Part shown: piece by piece, positions 43,258 to 51,514 of the stretch
Position numbering within the stretch: position 1 is the first letter of the stretch
Layout of the letters: each line of letters starts with the position of its first letter
Source of the DNA: CAVQKZ01 sp963837325
GTDB lineage: Bacteria > Actinomycetota > Actinomycetes > Mycobacteriales > Jatrophihabitantaceae
Length of the DNA stretch: 64,000 bases
Direction: 5' to 3'
Assembly: GCA_963837325.1 (NCBI GenBank)
Contig: CAWIMV010000002.1
Span: 1,054,001 to 1,118,000 of the forward strand
Made by a program: the position numbers and the translations under genes
Notes under the pieces: model-generated
Database searches by the model: none
Told to the model about the DNA's origin: nothing
Seen by the model: the letters and a program-made list of their open reading frames with translations, nothing else

Positions 43258-45669
43258 GTGGCGAAGCGGATCCGCTGCCCGTCGTCAGCATCAACTTTCC
43301 GGCTGGTTAGCCGATCAGGAGAGTGTGCCCTGTCCAATCTTCTCTCGTGGGACGCACCGGCCGCTGACGCCGGTCGGCGGGAGCGGCTGCGCCCAGGGCG
43401 CAACGCGGTCATGAAGCGAATGCGGTCGTCCATCGATTATCGGCTCGGCTGGATCGGTTGGCTGGTCTTGCTCATCGGCCTGGTCATCGACTTCGCACTG
43501 GCCGGCTGGACCGTCGAGCCCAACCGGCTCGACATCCTCGTCTGCTGCGTGCTGTTCTTCGGCCTGCTGTTGTTCCGGCTGGTGCTGGCGACGCGCGGGC
43601 ACCACCGCGGACGCCTTGCCCCGGGCATCCTGGCCGTCGGCATCGTGTTGTGGGCCACCGAGTCTGCGGTGCTGACGACACAACAGGGCGATCCGGGCGC
43701 GCACCTCACGGCTGGCGAGGGCGCCTATCTGGTGACGTACCTGGTCTTCGCCGTGTACGTGCTGGTCGATTCCGAGCACCGTCCGACCCGCGCCTGGAGC
43801 ACGTGGTTGGAAACGGCGGTCATCTGCGGCGGCACGGCCTCTCTGGTCGGCGCGCTGCTGCTGACGCCGTTGGCATCGCGCACATCCAACGCCACGTCGC
43901 TGCTGGTTGCACTGCTCTACCCGGTCGCTGACGTCGTGCTCATCCTGCTCGTGGTGGCCCAGATCGGCCTGCGGATGCGATCGCGCAACCGGAACTCGAT
44001 CCAGATCTGCGTCGGCTTCCTGCTCCTTGCCCTGGCCGATGCCAGCTTCGTCGGCAACGTCCAGCATGGCAGCGAGGGTTCGTCGCTGGTGAGCATCGTG
44101 CTCTGGGCGGCGGGGTTCGCGCAGTTGGTGTCAGCCGCCTGCCGACGTCCTCCTGAGCAGGCCAGTCAGGCCGCCAGTGACGTGCCGGGGGCCATCCTCG
44201 CCGCCGCCGCCGTTATCGCGATCAGTGTGCTGGTGCTTCGCCCGGACGGTGGCCTCGAGGTGTATCTCGCCGCGCCCGCCGTGATCACACTGGTCGCCGG
44301 CGGCGGCCGAATGCTGCTCGCGCTGCGCGACGCGCGCGGCGCGGCCGAAGCGGTCACACTGGCTCGCACCGACGACCTCACCCTGCTGCCCAACCGCCGC
44401 GCGATGTTGTGGCGCATCGACGAGGACCTCGCCGCCGGCCGCCCGCTCGCGCTGATGCTCATGGACCTCAACGGCTTCAAGGACATCAACGACACGCTCG
44501 GACACGCGTCCGGCGACATCATCTTGCAGATGTCGGGGCGCCGGATACGCACGGCAATGCCGGCCAGCGTTCTGGTCGCCCGCCTCGGCGGCGACGAGTT
44601 CGGGCTCGTGGTGGCCGACGACGACGAGATCCGCCTCATGGAGACGGCGAACCTCGCCCTGGCCGCACTGCGGGAGCCCACGCTCGCCCATGGCATCGAA
44701 CTGGTCGTCGACGCCGCGGTCGGCATCACGATCCGCAGTCCGGGCGACCGGGACAGCTCGGGTCTCCTGCGCCGAGCCGACGTGGCGATGTATCAGGCCA
44801 AGTCGAGCGGCGCAGACGCCCTCATCTACGACCCGTCGCGAGACGAGTTCTCCCATGACCGCCTTCGGATGGCCGAAGAGCTGCGCCGTGGGATCGCCGA
44901 AGGCCAGCTGGTCCTGTGGTACCAGCCGCAGATCGAGGCGGCGACCCAAGAGATCTGCGGCCTCGAGGCGCTGGTGCGGTGGCGGCACCCGGAGCGCGGG
45001 CTGCTTGCCCCGATCGTGTTCCTACCGATAGCGCACCATTCCGGGCTGATGCCGGCACTGTCCGACGCGGTCATCAGCCGCGCGGCCCTGGACGTGGCGT
45101 CGTGGCGCCCCGCCCTGAAGATTCGGGTCGCGCTCAACTGCCCGCCGCCCGAGCTGTTGAGCGGTGTGTTTCTCCAACGCCTGTTGAAGGCGACGGGGGA
45201 GAACGGGTTGGAGCCGACCGACTTCCTCATCGAGGTCACCGAGGACTCCTTCCTCGCCGATCCGGAACGGGCCCGCGCCGTCGTGCAGCACGTTCGCGAC
45301 CAGGGCATCCAGATCGCGATCGACGACTACGGAACCGGGTTCTCGTCGCTGGCCTATCTGCGGGATCTGCCAATCGACGAGCTGAAGATCGACCGGTCGT
45401 TCATCTCGGCGATGGGTGCCGATCAACGCAGCCGGATGATCGTCGAATCGACGGTAAAGATGGCCCACGGGCTGGACCTGCGCGTCGTGGCCGAGGGTGT
45501 CGAAGACGCCGCCACCGCGGCCATGCTCGTGGCAATGGGTGCCGACGCCATCCAGGGCTACCATTTCGCCCGGCCGATGCCGGCGAACCAGGTGGCCGAG
45601 TGGGTACGGCACTGGCGGGCCAGCCTGGCCGACTTCTCGGGATTAGGCGGTCGCGGGCACGGAGTCTGA
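43258..45669 (+). CDS. Membrane GGDEF-EAL cyclic-di-GMP signalling protein
   Basis: The protein is up to 803 residues from GTG 43258. ATG 43411 (752 residues) is an alternative start just before the first membrane segment, and neither has a strong ribosome-binding site. The N-terminal half has about nine membrane segments and no known sensor fold. A GGDEF domain follows with the intact active site (RLGGDEFGLV, about residue 444), then an EAL domain with the intact motif (GLEALVRW, about 568) and DDYGTGFSSLAYL. Both synthase and phosphodiesterase activities are therefore possible. Its end overlaps the convergent GNAT-like gene by 27 bp. Confidence 0.9.
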   Translation: MAKRIRCPSSASTFRLVSRSGECALSNLLSWDAPAADAGRRERLRPGRNAVMKRMRSSIDYRLGWIGWLVLLIGLVIDFALAGWTVEPNRLDILVCCVLFFGLLLFRLVLATRGHHRGRLAPGILAVGIVLWATESAVLTTQQGDPGAHLTAGEGAYLVTYLVFAVYVLVDSEHRPTRAWSTWLETAVICGGTASLVGALLLTPLASRTSNATSLLVALLYPVADVVLILLVVAQIGLRMRSRNRNSIQICVGFLLLALADASFVGNVQHGSEGSSLVSIVLWAAGFAQLVSAACRRPPEQASQAASDVPGAILAAAAVIAISVLVLRPDGGLEVYLAAPAVITLVAGGGRMLLALRDARGAAEAVTLARTDDLTLLPNRRAMLWRIDEDLAAGRPLALMLMDLNGFKDINDTLGHASGDIILQMSGRRIRTAMPASVLVARLGGDEFGLVVADDDEIRLMETANLALAALREPTLAHGIELVVDAAVGITIRSPGDRDSSGLLRRADVAMYQAKSSGADALIYDPSRDEFSHDRLRMAEELRRGIAEGQLVLWYQPQIEAATQEICGLEALVRWRHPERGLLAPIVFLPIAHHSGLMPALSDAVISRAALDVASWRPALKIRVALNCPPPELLSGVFLQRLLKATGENGLEPTDFLIEVTEDSFLADPERARAVVQHVRDQGIQIAIDDYGTGFSSLAYLRDLPIDELKIDRSFISAMGADQRSRMIVESTVKMAHGLDLRVVAEGVEDAATAAMLVAMGADAIQGYHFARPMPANQVAEWVRHWRASLADFSGLGGRGHGV

Positions 45670-46404
45670 GTCGCCGAAGAGCTCAACAACGACGGCATCT
45701 CCGACTGCCTTTGGCGTATCCGCGGCCGGCCAGACCAGATCGAATGCGGCGAGTGGCGGGATCGAAACGTCGTCGAGGCCGACTCCCAGCGTCATCAAGC
45801 GATACGCCTGTGGGTTGACGCGGCGCTGATTGCCGAGCATCGGGGCGAAGTGCGCATAAACCGGTGTGCTGGCCGGTGAGCCGCAGAACGGTCTAGGGGT
45901 CGCGCCCGGAAGGGCGGTCAGGTACAGGCCACCGACCCGCAGGATGGCGCGCACTCGCTCGTCGACGGTCATAACCATGGAACGCACCCGGTTGCGGCGC
46001 GAGGAGACCGCCAACCCGTGGTACAGCGCGGCAGTAACGGCAAGGCGGTGCGGCCCGACGCCCTTCGGCACGCCAAGGGTGGCGACGTCCCAGGTTTGGT
46101 CAGGGTGGACGCCGACGGCCGCGGCGGCCCGCAGGCCGTCGATGCTCCAGGGCTCTCCGCCGGCTTCGTTCAGTGTCTTGAGGCCGGCCAGCCCAGGCGT
46201 GATGAGGCGCATGACCCCAGCGACGTCGTCCTGGCGGTCGAGTACGACAAGGAAGGCCGAAGCGGATTCGTACGGCGCGAATTCCGCGACGTGGTGGTCG
46301 TACGGCACGCCGTAGGTCGCGCCGAATATGTCGGCTTCGCAGGCGAATGCCTTGGCCCGGATCTCTTCTGACGGCTGGAAAACGAGACGGTAAGAAGAAC
46401 TCAT
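45643..46404 (-). CDS. GNAT-fold protein resembling autoinducer / N-acyl amino acid synthases
   Basis: This 253-residue protein starts MSSSYRLVFQPSEEIRAKAFACEADIFGATYGVPYDHH. The arrangement of an early Arg, a Glu/Phe-containing helix and a YG before an acidic segment recalls acyl-homoserine-lactone and long-chain N-acyl amino acid synthases. A central strand (SAFLVVLDRQDDVAGVMRLITPG) and WDVATLGVPKG ... ALYHGLAVSSRR also fit a GNAT core. It may make an acylated signal or product, but the match is weak. It is convergent with the GGDEF-EAL gene. Confidence 0.5.
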   Translation of the reverse strand: MSSSYRLVFQPSEEIRAKAFACEADIFGATYGVPYDHHVAEFAPYESASAFLVVLDRQDDVAGVMRLITPGLAGLKTLNEAGGEPWSIDGLRAAAAVGVHPDQTWDVATLGVPKGVGPHRLAVTAALYHGLAVSSRRNRVRSMVMTVDERVRAILRVGGLYLTALPGATPRPFCGSPASTPVYAHFAPMLGNQRRVNPQAYRLMTLGVGLDDVSIPPLAAFDLVWPAADTPKAVGDAVVVELFGDSDSVPATA

Positions 46405-46645
46405 GGCAGCTGCCCCCGCAGAATGGTTGGTTACCTTCTGACAGCTGTTGAGTCCCCCGCGGCCAGTCCTACGGGTCGAACCCTACCCCTACTTCTCACA
46501 AAGACCAAACATTTGACGAGGAAGATTAAATCGCCCGAACCGCCTTGTCTATAAGGCGAAAGTCGCTCGACGCTGGCAAACCATCGTCCACGGCAATAAA
46601 AAAATGACCGACGGTGGCCAGGCGTTTACTGGTGTAGGAGCGCGT
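46405..46645. other. Intergenic region with low local GC
   Basis: This 241-bp region between two minus-strand genes is noticeably AT-richer than its surroundings (runs of A and TTAAAT-like tracts). It probably holds the promoter of the GNAT-like gene. An open frame on the plus strand here overlaps the next gene and looks like a shadow. Confidence 0.4.
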
Positions 46646-46861
46646 TCAGCGATCGCCGTCGATGAGTTCGGAAATCGGTTCCGTCGCCTCGAGTTGCACG
46701 ACTTCGATCTCGGGATCCTCGTCCTGCGGCCATTCCGCGCGCAGCGTGCGGGCGAAGTTCTCGGCCGCTTCCACGGCCGGGAACGGTCCGGCTGCACGGA
46801 CCCGCCGCGTCTGGTCCCAGTTGGGAGTGAACGTCACGACCCATAGCGCCTCATAGCTCAT
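46646..46861 (-). CDS. Small hypothetical protein
   Basis: This 71-residue protein reads MSYEALWVVTFTPNWDQTRR at its N-terminus, then an amphipathic helix (AVEAAENFARTLRAEWP) and an acidic strand/end (EIEVVQLEATEPISELI). The alternation of strand, helix and strand suggests a small alpha/beta fold. No family is recognised. The plus-strand frame over the same bases lacks comparable protein character. Confidence 0.55.
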   Translation of the reverse strand: MSYEALWVVTFTPNWDQTRRVRAAGPFPAVEAAENFARTLRAEWPQDEDPEIEVVQLEATEPISELIDGDR

Positions 46862-46928
46862 GGCGCCGACCCTATCCGCCGGCCCGGAAGCGGGCGACGA
46901 AGCGCCGTTGCCCCGGCGTCTTCCCCTT

Positions 46929-46996
46929 CGTTGATCAACTCGCGTTTGCTGCGCGAATTTGGCCGCGAACGCTCACTGGACGTGAGTTGATCAACG
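46929..46996. repeat. Palindromic repeat, copy 1 (TTGATCAACTC family)
   Basis: CGTTGATCAACTC (46929-46941) pairs perfectly with GAGTTGATCAACG (46984-46996), and four more bases extend the stem with one mismatch. The interior (GCGAATTTGGCCGCGAACGC) is similar to the interior of the copy at 63576-63638. It lies between the small hypothetical gene and metG, 133 bp before metG. It is a dispersed intergenic hairpin element. Confidence 0.8.
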
Positions 46997-47128
46997 CCAG
47001 ACCGCAGCCGGTCGGCAGCCAGTCCGCAGCCGGCCCGCAACGCCGGCCGGTGGCCAGGCGGCGCCCGCTCCGTCCGCCAGCGCGGCCGATCGCCAAATCG
47101 CCGCCGCGCGGCTCACTAGGCTTGACGT

Positions 47129-48922
47129 GTGAATGAGCACATCCTGACCGCGGTCGCTTGGCCTTACGCCAACGGACCGCGGCACATCGGCCACGTCGCC
47201 GGTTTCGGCGTCCCGTCCGACATCTTCAGCCGCTATCAGCGGATGGCCGGCAACCACGTGCTCATGGTCAGCGGCACCGACGAGCACGGAACGCCGATCC
47301 AGGTCCAGGCCGACAAGGAGGGCGTGTCGGCGCGGGAACTCGCCGACCGCAATGCCCTCGTGATCGCCAAGGACCTCAAGGCCCTGGGGCTGTCGTACGA
47401 CCTGTTCACCCGCACGACGACGAAGAACCACTACGCCATTACGCAGGAACTGTTCCTCGGCCTGCTCAAGAACGGCTACGTCTTCGAGCAGAAGCAGCTC
47501 GGCGCGATCAGTCCGTCGACCGGACGTACCCTGCCCGACCGCTATATCGAGGGCACCTGCCCGATCTGCGGCTACCCCCACGCGCGCGGCGATCAGTGCG
47601 ACAACTGCGGCAACCAGCTCGACCCGATCGACCTGATCAACCCGGTGTCAAAGATCAACGGCGAGACCCCGAAGTTCGTCGAGACCGAGCAGATGATGCT
47701 GGACCTCCCGGCCTTCGGCGAGGTGCTGGCCGAATGGCTGCGCAAGCAGACGCACTGGCGCACGAACGTGCAGAAATTCAGCCTCAATCTCCTCGACGAC
47801 CTGAAGCCGCGCTCGTACACCCGCGACCTCGAGTGGGGCATCCCGGTGCCGCTCGACGGCTGGCGCGACCGCCCCGACAAGCGCATCTACGTCTGGTTCG
47901 ACGCGGTCGTCGGTTACCTGTCGGCCTCGATCGAGTGGGCCCAGCGGTCCGGAGATCCCGAGGCGTGGCGGGCCTGGTGGCAGAGCGACGATGCCCGGGC
48001 CTACTACTTCATGGGCAAGGACAACATCGTCTTCCACGCCGAGATCTGGCCGGCGATGCTGATGGGTTACTCGGGCATCGGATCCAAGGGCGGCACGCCC
48101 GGCCGCCTCGGCGCGCTGAACCGTCCGTACGAAGTGGTCTCAAGTGAGTTCCTGACGATGGAGGGGCGCAAGTTCTCCTCCTCGCGCCACGTCGTCATCT
48201 ATGTCGGCGACATGCTCTCGCGCTACGACGCCGACGCGCTGCGCTATTACCTTGCCGCCGCAGGCCCGGAGAACCAGGACACCGACTTCACCTGGGCCGA
48301 GTTCGTGCGGCGCAACAACGACGAGCTCGTCGCCGGCTGGGGCAACCTGGTCAACCGGACGATCTCGATGACGGCGAAGAACCTGGGCTCGATCCCGCCG
48401 CCGGGAGAGCTCACCGACACCGACCGCGAGCTGCTCGCATCGTCACAGGCCGCCTTCGCGACGGTCGGTGACCTCCTGGCCCGCTCGCGGCAGAAGGCCG
48501 CGTTGGCCGAGGTGATGAGCGTGGTCGGCCGCGCCAACAAGTACCTCTCGGACATGGAGCCGTGGAAGTTGCGCGGGACCGACCCGGAGCGGATGGCCAG
48601 CGTGCTGCACGTCGCGCTGCAGGTGGTCGACGACGCCAAGACGTTGCTCACGCCGTTCCTGCCGTCGTCCTCGGCGAAGGTGCACGCGGCGCTCGGGGGT
48701 GAGGGCCCGTGGGCGGCGATGCCGGATCTGGTCGAGGTCGACGAGGAGACGGCGGTGGGTTCGCCGTCGTACTCGATCCTGACCGGCGACTACGACACCG
48801 GCGCGCGGTGGGAGTCGACGCCGTTGGCGGTCGGGCGCGAGCTCGCGGCCCCCACGCCGGTGTTCACCAAGCTCGACCCATCGGTCGTCGACGAGGAACT
48901 AGCCCGCCTCGAGGCCGAGTGA
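47129..48922 (+). CDS. metG: Methionyl-tRNA synthetase
   Basis: This 597-residue class I synthetase charges tRNA-Met. It has the HIGH motif (NGPRHIGHVAG, about residue 20), a zinc ribbon (CPICGYPHARGDQCDNCG, about 140), the WFDAVVGYLSASIEWA motif and the KMSKS equivalent KFSSSR (about 350). Its anticodon-binding helices are at the C-terminus. Length is normal. GTG 47129 follows closely on a TAGGCT -10-like sequence, so the transcript may be nearly leaderless. It leads the metG-tatD-rpfB gene order common in actinomycetes. Confidence 0.96.
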   Translation: MNEHILTAVAWPYANGPRHIGHVAGFGVPSDIFSRYQRMAGNHVLMVSGTDEHGTPIQVQADKEGVSARELADRNALVIAKDLKALGLSYDLFTRTTTKNHYAITQELFLGLLKNGYVFEQKQLGAISPSTGRTLPDRYIEGTCPICGYPHARGDQCDNCGNQLDPIDLINPVSKINGETPKFVETEQMMLDLPAFGEVLAEWLRKQTHWRTNVQKFSLNLLDDLKPRSYTRDLEWGIPVPLDGWRDRPDKRIYVWFDAVVGYLSASIEWAQRSGDPEAWRAWWQSDDARAYYFMGKDNIVFHAEIWPAMLMGYSGIGSKGGTPGRLGALNRPYEVVSSEFLTMEGRKFSSSRHVVIYVGDMLSRYDADALRYYLAAAGPENQDTDFTWAEFVRRNNDELVAGWGNLVNRTISMTAKNLGSIPPPGELTDTDRELLASSQAAFATVGDLLARSRQKAALAEVMSVVGRANKYLSDMEPWKLRGTDPERMASVLHVALQVVDDAKTLLTPFLPSSSAKVHAALGGEGPWAAMPDLVEVDEETAVGSPSYSILTGDYDTGARWESTPLAVGRELAAPTPVFTKLDPSVVDEELARLEAE

Positions 48923-48929
48923 CCGACCA

Positions 48930-48984
48930 GCTTGGCCCCGTAGCCGGGCGACACGCCGTCGCCGGCCCTGCTACGGGGCCAAGC
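48930..48984. terminator. Extended hairpin at the metG-tatD junction
   Basis: GCTTGGCCCCGTAGC (48930-48944) pairs perfectly with GCTACGGGGCCAAGC (48970-48984). The interior also pairs (CCGGGCGAC/GTCGCCGG, one bulge), giving a nearly unbroken stem of over 20 bp. It starts eight bases after the metG stop. No T-run follows. It probably terminates or attenuates transcription before tatD. Confidence 0.65.
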
Positions 48985-48999
48985 CGGCTGGGTGTTGCG

Positions 49000-49788
49000 G
49001 TGTTCGACGCCCATGCGCACCTGGACGCGATGGCCGAGCGGGCCGGCCGGGCGCCCACGCCGGACTTCGTCGCCGACGTGATGGCCGCAGCCGCCGCGGT
49101 GGGCGTGACCCGGGTCGTCACGGTCGGCGACACGATGGCTGCATCGCGCTGGTGCGTCCGCGCCGCCCAGGAGCATCCGGACGTGTACGCGGCCGTTGCC
49201 GTCCATCCGACCGAAATCGCCGAAATGTCTGACCAGGACTACGCCGAGCTGGAACGCCTCGCCGCCGACCCCCGCGTGGTGGCGGTCGGCGAGACCGGCC
49301 TGGACTACTACTGGGACCGCACCGAGCCGGCGGCCCAGCAGGCGCACTTCCGCCGCCACATCGACCTGGCGAAACGGGCGGGCAAGGCGCTGATGATCCA
49401 CGACCGGGACGCCCACGCCGACGTCCTGCGGATCCTGCGCGAGGAGGGACCGCCGCCGCGGGTCGTCTTCCACGCGTTCTCCGGCGACGTGGCGATGGCC
49501 GAAGAGTGCGTCGCCGCCGGATATGTCCTGTCCTTCCCGGGCGTGGTGACGTTCCGCAACGCGCCGGCCCTACGCGCAGCGGCGGCCGTGGTGCCGTTGG
49601 ATCAGCTGCTGGTGGAGACCGACGCCCCATTTCTCACGCCCCACCCGCTGCGGGGGCACCCCAACGCGCCGCGGCTGCTGCCGCTGACGGTTCGCGGCCT
49701 GGCTGCCGCGACGGGGTATGACCTGGATGCGCTCTGCGCTGCCGTCGCCGCGACCGGGACGCGCATGTTTGGCTTACCTAGTGCATAA
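49000..49788 (+). CDS. tatD: TatD-family metal-dependent hydrolase (DNase)
   Basis: This 262-residue TIM-barrel protein has the TatD metal ligands: FDAHAHLDAM at the N-terminus, AVAVHPTEI, VAVGETGLDYYWD (Glu), MIHDRDAHADVL, VVFHAFSGD and LLVETDAPFLTPHP (Asp). TatD enzymes act as 3'-5' DNases and may process damaged DNA. GTG 49000 gives a normal N-terminus. GTG 48919, which overlaps the metG stop, is an alternative start but would place the strong hairpin at 48930-48984 inside the coding sequence. Confidence 0.92.
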   Translation: MFDAHAHLDAMAERAGRAPTPDFVADVMAAAAAVGVTRVVTVGDTMAASRWCVRAAQEHPDVYAAVAVHPTEIAEMSDQDYAELERLAADPRVVAVGETGLDYYWDRTEPAAQQAHFRRHIDLAKRAGKALMIHDRDAHADVLRILREEGPPPRVVFHAFSGDVAMAEECVAAGYVLSFPGVVTFRNAPALRAAAAVVPLDQLLVETDAPFLTPHPLRGHPNAPRLLPLTVRGLAAATGYDLDALCAAVAATGTRMFGLPSA

Positions 49789-50175
49789 TCCCAACCCGAC
49801 TTTTGCAATATGCCCGAATTGCGCGGAAGGCAAGAGGACGTGTCAGCCTTCACAAAACAATTTGCCACTCCCTACATTTAACGCTCAGGTAACGCGAATA
49901 AGGCGGTTCGGATGCTCGCTGCCGGGATTGGTATCGCCAGCGTTCGCCCCCGCAATTAGTTGACCTATAGCGACTTAGCCGGGGGCGGGAAGTTGCCGCG
50001 CGCGGGGCGGAGGGCCGCAGGCTGGGGGGCCGCCCGTTTTGTCGGGGGAACAACGCAGAGTGACCGCGACAACCTGCCATCGGGCCTGTCGCGTTTGAAT
50101 GCGCCTCGGCGCCGTGGTTACCGTCCTGTGACCAATTAGAGAACGCGAAGCGTGCGACATTAGATCGGAGAATTT
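49789..50175. other. Long rpfB upstream region
   Basis: This 387-bp non-coding region starts AT-rich, then becomes G-rich. GGGCGG (50005-50010) and CCGCCC (50030-50035) form a stem followed by GTTTT at 50036-50040, terminator-like and about 135 bp before the rpfB start. Rpf genes of actinomycetes often have long regulated leaders, including c-di-AMP riboswitches, but I could not match the conserved core of that riboswitch here. Confidence 0.45.
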
Positions 50176-51303
50176 ATGCGTCGCAGCGTCAAGTACGGCC
50201 TCTACGGTGCTGTGCTAGCGGGTCTGGTGGTGGGCGGTACTGCAGCCTTTGCCACTTCGGCCGATGCAAAAGCCGTCAACCTGGTGGTTGACGGACAAGC
50301 AAAATCGATTCACACCACGGCGAGCAACGTCAATGGTGCGCTGGGCGACGCGGGATACAAGGTCACCAGCCACGACATCGTCGCTCCGGCCGTTGATTCA
50401 AAGCTCGACAACGTCAAGACGATCGTGCTCAAGCGCGGTCGGTTGCTTCACCTGAACGTCGACGGCAGCAAGAAGGATGTCTGGACCACGGCCCCGACCG
50501 TTGCCGAGGCGCTGTCCCAGCTTGGTTACCCCGCGGCGGACTTCGTTTCGTCTTCGCGGTCCAAGCGCCTGCCTCTGGGCGCAACGTCGCTCGTGCTGCG
50601 GGCGCCGAAGACGGTGTCCGTCGTCCACGACGGCAAGAAGAAGACCGTCACGACGACGGCCCACCAAGTGGGCCAGCTCCTGACCGATCTGGGCATCCGG
50701 ATCGGGGCGCACGACCGCGTCGCTCCCGCTCGCACGACTCTGCTCAAGGACGGGCAGAAAGTCGTGGTGCGCAGCGTCGTTCACCAGCGCAAGACGGTGC
50801 GGAAGGCGGTCGCGTACGGGGTCATCCGGCACGACGACGCGTCGATGTACCAGGGCACGGCCTCCGTGCTCACTTCGGGCGTCCCTGGTTCGGCCGACGT
50901 GACCTACGACATGGTCTACGTCGACGGCAAGCGCACCGGCCTGCACCGGCTCAGCAGTCACCAGCTGACCGCGCCCCGTGCGCAGGTCGAGAAGGTCGGC
51001 ACCAAGGCCCGTCCAGCCCCGCCGGCCCCGCCGGCAGCGCCGGCACCGCCGGTGGGCAGTGGCGGCGGCCTGAACTGGGACGCCGTGGCGGCCTGCGAGT
51101 CCGGTGGCAACTGGCACATCAACACCGGTAACGGGTTCTACGGTGGCCTCCAGTTCGACTCGGGCACCTGGCTGTCCAACGGTGGCGGTGCCTACGCGCC
51201 GCGCGCCGACCTGGCCAGCCGCGAGCAACAGATCGCTGTCGCTACTCGGCTCTACAACGCCCGCGGGTCCAGCCCGTGGCCGGTCTGTGGCGCCAACCTG
51301 TAG
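50176..51303 (+). CDS. rpfB: Resuscitation-promoting factor RpfB
   Basis: This 375-residue secreted muralytic enzyme has a signal/anchor segment (about 1-32), three DUF348 repeats (about 33-75, 87-130 and 145-190), and a G5 domain (about 200-280: VVHQRKTVRKAVAYGVI ... RLSSHQLTAPRAQVEKVGTK). A Pro/Ala linker leads to the Rpf catalytic domain (about 297-375: LNWDAVAACESGGNWHINTGNGFYGGLQF), with the catalytic Glu in CESGG. It cleaves peptidoglycan and helps dormant cells resume growth. A paralogue follows directly. Confidence 0.95.
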   Translation: MRRSVKYGLYGAVLAGLVVGGTAAFATSADAKAVNLVVDGQAKSIHTTASNVNGALGDAGYKVTSHDIVAPAVDSKLDNVKTIVLKRGRLLHLNVDGSKKDVWTTAPTVAEALSQLGYPAADFVSSSRSKRLPLGATSLVLRAPKTVSVVHDGKKKTVTTTAHQVGQLLTDLGIRIGAHDRVAPARTTLLKDGQKVVVRSVVHQRKTVRKAVAYGVIRHDDASMYQGTASVLTSGVPGSADVTYDMVYVDGKRTGLHRLSSHQLTAPRAQVEKVGTKARPAPPAPPAAPAPPVGSGGGLNWDAVAACESGGNWHINTGNGFYGGLQFDSGTWLSNGGGAYAPRADLASREQQIAVATRLYNARGSSPWPVCGANL

Positions 51304-51327
51304 GGACGGCAAGCAAGGTTCGCCGGC

Positions 51328-51379
51328 CACGAAGCCCGGCTGCCGGAGTCTCCGGACTCCACCGCAGCCGGGCTTCGTG
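51328..51379. terminator. Nested hairpin after rpfB
   Basis: A perfect 16-bp stem (51328-51343 with 51364-51379) encloses a second stem-loop (GGAGTC/GACTCC). It lies 25 bases after the rpfB stop. It is one of the strongest terminator-like structures in the window and separates the two rpf paralogues. Confidence 0.75.
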
Positions 51380-51514
51380 CTGGTCAGCCCGGCCCGAACC
51401 CAGGACTGGGCCCCGAGATTTGGCCCCCGAATGTACTAATCGGAGACCTGTCCGTTACAGTTCCGAGACCGCGTTTGCACGTGTTCCGGACGAAAGCCTC
51501 GAAGGAGCCTGCTG

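Noticed and set aside
43206..43330. c-di-GMP riboswitch upstream of the GGDEF-EAL gene
   Set aside because: No conserved aptamer pattern could be found; only an AT-richer promoter-like stretch.
46604..46846. Plus-strand 80-residue frame in the low-GC gap
   Set aside because: It overlaps the minus-strand 71-residue gene, whose protein looks more natural; the plus frame lacks a ribosome-binding site.
49860..50175. c-di-AMP (ydaO-type) riboswitch before rpfB
   Set aside because: Known for actinobacterial rpf genes and a GGGGGAAC stretch is present, but the conserved downstream core could not be matched.
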